From positions 47,421 through 111,420 of the forward strand of contig WRBQ01000004.1 of NCBI GenBank assembly GCA_009784445.1: a DNA stretch of 64,000 nucleotides, in the 5' to 3' direction. Shown piece by piece: positions 57,414-64,000 of this stretch. Under the pieces are notes generated by a model, which was not told the origin of the DNA, ran no database searches, and saw nothing but the letters and a program-made list of their open reading frames with translations. Every line of letters begins with the position of its first letter. Position 1 is the first letter of the stretch. The stretch comes from Oscillospiraceae bacterium. Its GTDB lineage: Bacteria > Bacillota > Clostridia > Oscillospirales > Acutalibacteraceae. Position numbers and translations under genes: made by a program.

Positions 57414-59116
57414 AATTCACACGCAAGCAGTGGGTGCTGGCGGGTCTGGCTTTGCTTGCACTTTCCTACACCCTAGCAGGCATGATAACTTCCCTTGATG
57501 CATTCGCGTTCACTATGCTTAACGCACTTCGCTGGATAAACGGACTGGTATACATTGCAGTTTGCTTGAAGTTTTTGCTGCCAGCATGGAAACCACACCG
57601 CCTTTGGCTAGGTATTTTACTCGGCCTACACATGTTGTTTATTTTGCTTGTCCTCGTTGTGGCATTTGTCCGATACGGCTACGGCCATGAACTTTGGCTC
57701 TTTTTGTTTGACTTTATCGTATTTAACCCATTCTTTTGGCTGCTCATTGGCGTGCTGCGCAACCAACGCACACATCGGCTCACCACTTACCTCATTTTTA
57801 TCAGCATTGTTTTTCGCATCATAAACATCCCACTGCAAATCGTGTTGCATGCACAAGACTACGAATGGTATCAAAGGCTATATTCATTTTACACGTCTAA
57901 CCCCGAATCATTCCCCGCACCCGTTGCGCCCGTTCATCCCATTTCTGTATTCACTATATTAGAAATCATCGCGCTGATTGCATTATTTATTGTCCTGCTC
58001 AAACACCCCGTGCTCAAGTTTCCCATTCTATCCAAGGAGAATACCTATCGCATGCAAATTTCAATCAAAGAGTACAACGGCCCATACAAAAAAAGACCCG
58101 ACCCCAATAACTTGGGCTTCGGCAATTATTTCACCGACCACATGTTCATCATGAACTACGCCGACGGCAAGGGCTGGCACAATCCGCGCATCGAGCCCTA
58201 TGCTCCCTTCCAACTCGACCCCGCCGCCATGTGCCTGCACTACGGCCAAGAGGTCTTCGAGGGCATGAAGGCCTACCACGGCAGCGACAAAAAAGTGCGG
58301 CTATTCCGCCCGCTCGAGAACATCCGGCGGCTCAACGCATCCAGCGATCGTCTGTGCATTCCCCTGTTAGACGAAGACTTCACGCTGCACGCCATTGAAG
58401 AATTGGTGCAGCTGGATCGTGACTGGATCCCCACCACAGACGGCACCTCGCTGTACATCCGCCCATTCATCATCGCCGCCGACCCCTTCTTGGGCGTGCG
58501 CCCAGCCAGTGAGTACATCTTCGCCGTGATTCTCAGCCCCGTGGGTGCATATTACCCCGAGGGCCTCGCGCCAGTGAAAATCTTCGTGGAAAAAGACCAC
58601 GTGCGTGCAGTGCGCGGCGGCACAGGCGCTGCCAAAGCCGGCGGGAACTACGCCGCCACGCTTAAGGCGCAGCAAATGGCCAAAGCTAGCGGCTGCGCAC
58701 AGGTGATGTGGCTGGACGGCATTGAGCGCAAGTACATCGAAGAAGTGGGTACGTCTAACGCGTTTTTTGTCATCGGCGATGAAGTGATTACCCCCGCGCT
58801 GTCGGGCAGCATTTTGCCGGGCATCACGCGCAAAAGCTGCATTGAGCTGCTGCGCGCCAATGGCCACGCTGTGGTTGAGCGCGCCATCACACTCGAAGAA
58901 GTGCTTGCCGCCACCCGCTCGGGCAACTTGAAAGAAGCCTTCGCCACCGGCACCGCCGCCGTGATTTCCCCCATGGGCACGCTGCTATGCGACGACGAGG
59001 AAATCATCATCAACCGCAACGAAACCGGCGAAATCGCCCAGTGGCTGTATAACGAGCTAACCGGCATTCAATGGGGCCGTGTGAAAGACAACTTTGACTG
59101 GACGAAGGTGATTTAA
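57410..59116 (+). CDS. ilvE: Membrane domain fused in frame to branched-chain amino acid aminotransferase IlvE
   Basis: 568-codon open frame. Residues 1-210 are a six-helix membrane domain paralogous to the preceding protein (KFTRKQWVLAGLALL ... VLLKHPVLKFPIL). Residues 215-568 are a full-length class IV aminotransferase: GQEVFEGMKAYHG, Schiff-base Lys in TGAAKAGGNYAATLKA, and EEVGTSNAFFVIGDEVITPALSGSILPGITR. The paralogue ends shortly after FPIL, so this membrane gene seems to have lost its stop codon. An internal AAGGAG and ATG at 58052 could yield soluble IlvE alone. Confidence 0.85.
   Translation: MKFTRKQWVLAGLALLALSYTLAGMITSLDAFAFTMLNALRWINGLVYIAVCLKFLLPAWKPHRLWLGILLGLHMLFILLVLVVAFVRYGYGHELWLFLFDFIVFNPFFWLLIGVLRNQRTHRLTTYLIFISIVFRIINIPLQIVLHAQDYEWYQRLYSFYTSNPESFPAPVAPVHPISVFTILEIIALIALFIVLLKHPVLKFPILSKENTYRMQISIKEYNGPYKKRPDPNNLGFGNYFTDHMFIMNYADGKGWHNPRIEPYAPFQLDPAAMCLHYGQEVFEGMKAYHGSDKKVRLFRPLENIRRLNASSDRLCIPLLDEDFTLHAIEELVQLDRDWIPTTDGTSLYIRPFIIAADPFLGVRPASEYIFAVILSPVGAYYPEGLAPVKIFVEKDHVRAVRGGTGAAKAGGNYAATLKAQQMAKASGCAQVMWLDGIERKYIEEVGTSNAFFVIGDEVITPALSGSILPGITRKSCIELLRANGHAVVERAITLEEVLAATRSGNLKEAFATGTAAVISPMGTLLCDDEEIIINRNETGEIAQWLYNELTGIQWGRVKDNFDWTKVI
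58034..58054 (+). promoter_or_regulatory. Internal ribosome binding site and start for stand-alone IlvE
   Basis: AAGGAG (58034-58039), then ATG at 58052 in the same frame as the fusion. From here the product would be 354 aa, the normal IlvE length (MQISIKEYNGPYKKRP start). Confidence 0.6.
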
Positions 59117-59928
59117 TGCTCACCAACAATGCAGAGCTTCAGCGCTACGGCAGCTCTTCTATACCAACTCTCAACGCCTTTACGCTTAAATGGGTCGCCA
59201 TCATCGGCATGGTATGCAACCACATTTCCATCGCATTTGATGGCCTCATCCCCCTGTGGATTGATATCCCCCTGTTTGCCGTTGGCGGGCTGACCTTTCC
59301 CATCATGGCCTACTTCGCCGTGCAGGGCTATCGCCACACCCGCAGCTTGGAAAACTACACCGGCCGTTTGGCCCTGTTCGGCGCAATTGCCATTCCCTTT
59401 CACGCGCTGGTGTTTGGCAGCTGGGGACTCAACATCATGTTCACCATCATCGTTGGCCTGCTTTGCCTGTGGCTACACGACAAAATGATCAACAAGCGTT
59501 TGCAGTGGCAGTTTTGGCTGATATTCGCGGGCATTTGTGGGGTCATAACTTGGTTGCCCTTGCACGTTGACTGGTCTGCCATTGGCGTGATTGTGCTTGT
59601 GCTGGCGCATGTCATCCCGCACGAAACCGCACGCCGTGTGGTGCCGCCATTGGTGGCAGCTGGCGCTTGGCTACTGCCCAGCGCAACGGCTGCGCTAAGT
59701 GGCGACTTCTCTTCAATTTCCATCTTCAGCGTTGTGTTTTCGCTAGGCAGCGTGCTTGCTGCGGGGCTGTTGTATGGCTACAACGGCCAGCGCGGCCCCC
59801 GCATGAAGTGGACGTTTTACATCGCTTATCCCGCGCATTTGGCCGCCATTGGTTTGGCTGCCTTGGCACTTGGACTCACCCATTTCCCACCGCCACCGAA
59901 TATCCACGCCTTCTTCCCTTGGTTGTGA
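59116..59928 (+). CDS. TraX-family membrane protein, copy 1
   Basis: 270 aa, about eight helices. LNAFTLKWVAIIGMVCNHIS, LTFPIMAYFAVQGYRHTRSLENY and YNGQRGPRMKWTFYIAYPAHLAAI are TraX signatures (family of the F-pilin acetylase, acyltransferase-3-like). Starts at the last base of the ilvE stop. No conjugation genes are present, so an acyl-transfer role on another cell-surface substrate is more likely (inference). Confidence 0.85.
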   Translation: MLTNNAELQRYGSSSIPTLNAFTLKWVAIIGMVCNHISIAFDGLIPLWIDIPLFAVGGLTFPIMAYFAVQGYRHTRSLENYTGRLALFGAIAIPFHALVFGSWGLNIMFTIIVGLLCLWLHDKMINKRLQWQFWLIFAGICGVITWLPLHVDWSAIGVIVLVLAHVIPHETARRVVPPLVAAGAWLLPSATAALSGDFSSISIFSVVFSLGSVLAAGLLYGYNGQRGPRMKWTFYIAYPAHLAAIGLAALALGLTHFPPPPNIHAFFPWL

Positions 59929-59947
59929 CGCATAAAAGGAGACGCCC

Positions 59948-60712
59948 ATGCCAAAGCTCAACGCCTTCCAGCTCAAATGGATTGCCATTGTTGGCATGGT
60001 GCTTAACCACATGGTACTCGGTTGGTGGGATATCATCCCCACATGGCTGGCTGTTCCGATGTATGCCGCAGGCGGGCTAACCTTCCCCATCATGGCCTAC
60101 TTCGTGGTGGAGGGATACCGCCACACCCGCTCATTGGGCAAATACATGCTTCGCCTTGCGCTGTTTGGATTAATTGCCCTGCCGTTTCACTTTTTGGTGT
60201 TCGGCGCGTTGATGCTCAACATCCTGTTCACCATTGTGGTCAGCCTGTTCTGCCTGTGGTTGTATGACAAACTCGCGCACAAGCGCTGGTTATTCTGGCT
60301 GCTGTTTGCGGGCATTTGCGTCCTCACGGCGTTTCCCCTGTCTTTTGACTGGGCAATCATCGGCCCCATTGTGGTGATGATGACCCAAATCATCAAGGAC
60401 GAACAACGCCGCCGCACCTGGCCTGCCATTACCGCTGGCGCAGTGTTCTTGTTCTCGTCACTGGGCATGCTGAAGATGAGCCTCGTGGCCGAACTCGACG
60501 CAATCACCCAAGCCGACAGCACCATGATGTGGGTATCTTCCACGTTCATGCTCGGCTGCTTGGCTGCCGCCCTGCTGCTGCGCCACTATAACGGCCAGCG
60601 CGGTCCCTGCATGAAGTGGGCGTTCTACATCGCCTACCCCGTGCACTTGGCCGCCATCGCTTTGCTGGCGCTTGCATTCGGCCTCACCCAACTGCCGGAT
60701 ATTTTTGCTTAA
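59948..60712 (+). CDS. TraX-family membrane protein, copy 2
   Basis: 254 aa. Same landmarks as copy 1 (LNAFQLKWIAIVGMVLNHMV, LTFPIMAYFVVEGYRHTRSLGKYMLRLALFG, YNGQRGPCMKWAFYIAYPVHLAAI). AAAGGAG site. Closer in sequence to copy 3 than to copy 1. Confidence 0.86.
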   Translation: MPKLNAFQLKWIAIVGMVLNHMVLGWWDIIPTWLAVPMYAAGGLTFPIMAYFVVEGYRHTRSLGKYMLRLALFGLIALPFHFLVFGALMLNILFTIVVSLFCLWLYDKLAHKRWLFWLLFAGICVLTAFPLSFDWAIIGPIVVMMTQIIKDEQRRRTWPAITAGAVFLFSSLGMLKMSLVAELDAITQADSTMMWVSSTFMLGCLAAALLLRHYNGQRGPCMKWAFYIAYPVHLAAIALLALAFGLTQLPDIFA

Positions 60713-60739
60713 TTTAAACCAATATAAAGGAGAACCCCA

Positions 60740-61519
60740 ATGCCAAAACTCAACGCCTTTCAACTCAAGTGGATTGCCATCATCGGCATGATCCTCAACC
60801 ACATCGTCATCGGCCTGTGGAGCGACAGCTTCCCCACATGGCTGGCCATTCCCCTGTATGCCGCCGGTGGGCTGACTTTCCCCATCATGGCCTACTTCGT
60901 CGTCGAAGGCTACAAACACACCCGCTCACTCGGCAAATACATCGGTCGGCTTGCTATTTTCGGTCTCATCGCCATTCCCTTCCACATGTTGACCATGGGT
61001 GCGCTCATGCTCAACATCATGTTCACCATCATCGTTGGCCTGTTCTGCCTGCGGCTGTATGACAAGCTGGCCAAAATGCGTTGGTTGTTTTGGATTTTGT
61101 TCGTCATCATCACGATTCTCACCATGCTGCCCATTCCCTTTGACTGGCCAATTATCGGTGTTATCGTGGTCATCCTCACCTATGCAATCAAGAACGAGAA
61201 AGCACGCCGCGTGGTGCCTAGCGTTGTGGCCGGTGCATTCATTTTGCTCAGCTCGCTGTCCAGCGTATGGACGCTGAACAACCCCGAATTTGCAGGTGTC
61301 GTGCTGTATGGTATGGACCTGCGACTGGCTTGGGTATCCATGACATTCTTCGTTGGCTGCGTTGCCGCTGCAATTTTGCTGCATGGCTACAACGGCGACC
61401 GCGGCAAACGTATGAGATGGACTTTCTATGTCATCTATCCCGTGCATCTAGCCGTCATTGGTCTCACTGCACTGGCACTTGGCCTAGTCACTCTGGCGCA
61501 ATTTGGAATCAACATATAA
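60740..61519 (+). CDS. TraX-family membrane protein, copy 3
   Basis: 259 aa. LNAFQLKWIAIIGMILNHIVIGLW, LTFPIMAYFVVEGYKHTRSLGKYIGRLAIFG, YNGDRGKRMRWTFYVIYPVHLAVI. AAAGGAG site. Ends 16 nt before ileS. Three adjacent homologues indicate recent tandem duplication. Confidence 0.86.
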   Translation: MPKLNAFQLKWIAIIGMILNHIVIGLWSDSFPTWLAIPLYAAGGLTFPIMAYFVVEGYKHTRSLGKYIGRLAIFGLIAIPFHMLTMGALMLNIMFTIIVGLFCLRLYDKLAKMRWLFWILFVIITILTMLPIPFDWPIIGVIVVILTYAIKNEKARRVVPSVVAGAFILLSSLSSVWTLNNPEFAGVVLYGMDLRLAWVSMTFFVGCVAAAILLHGYNGDRGKRMRWTFYVIYPVHLAVIGLTALALGLVTLAQFGINI

Positions 61520-61535
61520 AGGAACTTTATCTATC

Positions 61536-64000
61536 ATGGAAAAACACGAATTAATCCGCGAAGAACACGACATGCTCAAGTTTTGGGCCGAAAACGATTG
61601 CTTTGGCAAGCTGCGCACGCAAGCCGCCGGCAGGCCGATGTTCCGCTTTCTCGATGGCCCCATCACCGCCAACAACCCCATGGGTGTGCACCACGCCCGT
61701 GGCCGCAGCCTCAAAGACATTTACGTGCGCTACAAATTCCTGCAAGGGCACGATTGCCGCGCCCAAAACGGTTTTGACGCACAGGGTCTGTGGGTAGAAG
61801 TCGGCGTGGAAAAAGAGCTGGGCTTCGCAAGCAAGCGCGACATCGAGGCCTATGGGCTAGACAAATTCACCAATGCCTGCAAAGATCGCGTGGCGAAATT
61901 CGCCGATGTCATCACCGAGCAAAGCAAGCGCTTGGGCATGTGGATGGACTGGGGCAACGACTACTTCACCCACACGGATGAAAACATCGAAGGCATTTGG
62001 CATTTCCTCAAAAAATGCCACACCAGCGGCTGGCTGCGGCAAGAGTACAAACCCATGCCCTGGTGCCCCCGCTGCGGCACCAGCCTCAGCGAGCACGAAA
62101 TGACCGGCTCGTATAAACTCATGACGCACGACAGCGTGTTCTTTCAACTGCCGGTGCATGGCCGCGACTTCAACATCCTCGTGTGGACAACCACGCCCTG
62201 GACACTTTCATCAAACGTAGCTTTAGCGGTTAACCCCGACATTGACTATGCGCTGGTGAAGCTGCATTCGCAAGAAAAGCCCATCGTCCTCGCCAAGCAA
62301 GCCATCAAGCTGCTGGGCGACGACAAAGCCGAAGTCCTAGATATGTTCAAGGGCAGCAGCCTCGTTGGGCTGACTTTTGAAACCTGCTTTGAGGAACTGC
62401 CCAAGCTGCAGTTCGAGCATCGCATTGTTGCTTGGGATGACGTGAGTGCAGAAGACGGCACCGGCGTGGTACACATCGCGCCCGGCTGCGGCGCCGAGGA
62501 CTTCGAGCTCGGCCTGCGTGAAAACCTGCCGCAAGTCATGCCCGTGGACGACGAAGGCATTTTCCTAGAGGGCTTTGGCTTCTACACCGGCAAAAACAGC
62601 GAAACCGTTGCCCCCGAAGTCTTCGCCGAGCTGGAGCGTCGCGGCAAGCTCTATAAAGTCTTGCCCTTTGAGCACAACTACCCCATTTGCTGGCGCTGCA
62701 AAACTCCGGTCATCTTTCGATTAGTTCCTGCGTGGTATATCGCAACAACGGAGCTCAAGCCGCGCCTGCTGGCCGCTACCAAGAAAGTCAAGTGGGAACC
62801 CGAATCCGCAGGCCGCCGCATGGAAGACTGGATCACCAACATGGGCGACTGGAACATCAGCCGCAAGCGTTACTATGGCCTGCCGCTGCCGTTTTACCCC
62901 TGCGATTGCGGGCACCTCACGGTCATCGGCAGCAAAGCCGAGCTTGGCGCAGACGTTGAATTACACCGCCCGTGGATTGACGACATCACCGTCACCTGCG
63001 CCCAATGCGGCAAGCAGGTGCAGCGCATTAGCGACACCGGCGACGTTTGGCTAGACGCCGGCATCGTGCCATTCAGCACCATGGGCTACTTCACAGATAA
63101 AGAAGCTTGGCGCAAAAACTTCCCCGCCGAATGGGTCAGCGAAATGAACGAGCAAGTGCGCCTGTGGTTCTACTCCATGCTGTTCATGTCCGTTGTGCTG
63201 GAAGATTGCCCGCCCTATGAGCGCGTCATGTGCTACGCCATGGTGGCCAAAGAGGACGGCAGCAAGTTCAGCAAAACCGGCACCATGATCCAGTTCGACG
63301 ACGCCGCCGAGGAAATCGGCAGCGACAGTTTGCGCTATCTCTTTGCAGGCACACCCAACGCCAACGACGTGCGCTTTGGCTTTGCCATGGGCGACGAAGC
63401 CCGCCGCAAGCTGCTGGGTTTCCGCAACATCTACACCTTCTTTGACACCTACTATCAAATCGACAAACCCAACTTGGCTGGCTGGCAGCCCAACGAACTC
63501 AATGCGCTTGACAGCTGGCTGCTGCTGCGCACGAATGCCTTCATCTCGTCCGCAACCAAGCTCATGGACGACTACAAAGCCTACGTGCTGGTGAAAGAAT
63601 TCGAGGACTTTGTCGATGACGTCAGCAACTGGTATGTTCGCCTGAACCGCCGCCGCTTTTGGAAAGCCGGTGACGAAGCAGACAAGCGCAATGCTTACGG
63701 CTGCCTGTATTTCGCGCTGAAAAGCGCCTGCCAAGTCATGGCGCCCATCATCCCCTTTGGCACCGAGGCCATCTGGCAAAAGCTTGTGCGCGCTGTTGAG
63801 CCCGATGCCGCGCTGTCCATTCACCTGTCAACTTGGCCAACACCCATTGCAGGCATCGACAACAATGGCCTGTTAGAGCAAACCGCGATTGCACGTGAGG
63901 TGATTGCGACAGCACTTCGCTTAAGAAACGAACAAAACCTCAAGGTGCGCCAGCCGCTGCAAACGCTGTTCATCGCCTGCGACGAAACAGCCAAAACTGC
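61536..64000 (+). CDS. ileS: Isoleucyl-tRNA synthetase, divergent class I type (3' partial)
   Basis: Missing from the ORF track because it runs off the window. ATG at 61536 after AAAGGA; 821 codons visible. Class I landmarks: the HIGH region reads GPITANNPMGVHHARGRSLKD (HHAR in place of HIGH), then GFDAQGLWVEVGVEKELG, an editing-domain TTTPWTLSSN, DTGDVWLDAGIVPF, and KFSKT for KMSKS. Cys pairs (CPRCG, CWRCK, CDCGH, CAQCG) suggest bound zinc. The pattern fits a divergent IleRS-like family rather than the usual bacterial enzyme; amino acid specificity is inferred. Confidence 0.82.
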   Translation, partial: MEKHELIREEHDMLKFWAENDCFGKLRTQAAGRPMFRFLDGPITANNPMGVHHARGRSLKDIYVRYKFLQGHDCRAQNGFDAQGLWVEVGVEKELGFASKRDIEAYGLDKFTNACKDRVAKFADVITEQSKRLGMWMDWGNDYFTHTDENIEGIWHFLKKCHTSGWLRQEYKPMPWCPRCGTSLSEHEMTGSYKLMTHDSVFFQLPVHGRDFNILVWTTTPWTLSSNVALAVNPDIDYALVKLHSQEKPIVLAKQAIKLLGDDKAEVLDMFKGSSLVGLTFETCFEELPKLQFEHRIVAWDDVSAEDGTGVVHIAPGCGAEDFELGLRENLPQVMPVDDEGIFLEGFGFYTGKNSETVAPEVFAELERRGKLYKVLPFEHNYPICWRCKTPVIFRLVPAWYIATTELKPRLLAATKKVKWEPESAGRRMEDWITNMGDWNISRKRYYGLPLPFYPCDCGHLTVIGSKAELGADVELHRPWIDDITVTCAQCGKQVQRISDTGDVWLDAGIVPFSTMGYFTDKEAWRKNFPAEWVSEMNEQVRLWFYSMLFMSVVLEDCPPYERVMCYAMVAKEDGSKFSKTGTMIQFDDAAEEIGSDSLRYLFAGTPNANDVRFGFAMGDEARRKLLGFRNIYTFFDTYYQIDKPNLAGWQPNELNALDSWLLLRTNAFISSATKLMDDYKAYVLVKEFEDFVDDVSNWYVRLNRRRFWKAGDEADKRNAYGCLYFALKSACQVMAPIIPFGTEAIWQKLVRAVEPDAALSIHLSTWPTPIAGIDNNGLLEQTAIAREVIATALRLRNEQNLKVRQPLQTLFIACDETAKT

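Noticed and set aside
61519-61536. T-box leader for ileS or ilvE
   Set aside because: The gaps before both genes are far too short, and no T-box motif was seen in either.

Overview
The window is a contiguous piece of a moderately GC-rich Firmicutes chromosome. It is most likely a spore-forming member of class Clostridia: it carries a GerA/SpoVAF germination protein, a PdaA-type deacetylase, an AbrB/SpoVT regulator, strong AGGAGG ribosome binding sites and many near-consensus sigma-A promoters. No rRNA, tRNA or CRISPR array was seen. Species cannot be fixed from the sequence alone.

Layout. 0-3.3 kb: the 3' end of shikimate kinase, an AbrB-like regulator, and a phoH / QueG-like / ybeY operon. 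3.3-10.2 kb (minus strand): a compact, intact phage head module (small and large terminase, portal, prohead protease, major capsid, connector-like proteins, a tail-end/fibre-like protein). It has no integrase, repressor, tail tube, tape measure or lysis genes. 10.3-21.2 kb (plus): a protein-arginine-phosphatase/RimI fusion coupled to tsaD, two secreted CAP-domain proteins, a PdaA-like deacetylase, a coiled-coil protein, thiN, a GNAT, a Gfo/Idh/MocA oxidoreductase, a large DUF5696-like lipoprotein and a NahK-like sugar kinase. 21.3-21.6 kb: a small membrane-peptide gene faced by a convergent antisense promoter (type I toxin-antitoxin-like). 21.6-29.9 kb (minus): natA-natB-substrate-binding lipoprotein-glycosyltransferase-recG as one coupled operon, then two zinc-ribbon/SH3 membrane proteins. 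29.9-34.9 kb: membrane and secreted proteins, tmRNA, an AT-rich orphan gene next to it, a degenerate P-loop protein, and a second type I-like locus. 34.9-38.7 kb: XRE regulators, rsmA and a GNAT. 38.7-45.5 kb: the classical rimP-nusA-ylxR-ylxQ-infB-rbfA-nrnA-truB operon. 45.5-52.1 kb (minus): two SCP2-like proteins bracketing a class III aminotransferase, a serine hydrolase, a secreted protein and a split transketolase. 52.2-56.5 kb: GerA/SpoVAF, a DUF975 protein, an MFS transporter and an orphan response regulator. 56.7-64 kb (plus): paralogous membrane proteins, one fused in frame to ilvE, three tandem TraX-family genes, and a divergent isoleucyl-tRNA synthetase running off the end.

Most notable points. 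(1) Two independent loci share one architecture: near-consensus promoter, 5' segment complementary to the transcript's 3' end, small ORF ending in a Lys-rich tail, a hairpin at the stop codon, and a consensus promoter firing back from the other strand. This fits a type I toxin-antitoxin pair. (2) A tail-less capsid module with intact ORFs sits between housekeeping genes. (3) A family of about 95-bp two-hairpin repeats, one fragment of which is translated inside the portal gene, and a separate 62-bp palindromic repeat translated as the N-terminus of a lipoprotein. (4) Several unusual fusions and start sites, including ATC codons placed exactly where a start codon is expected.
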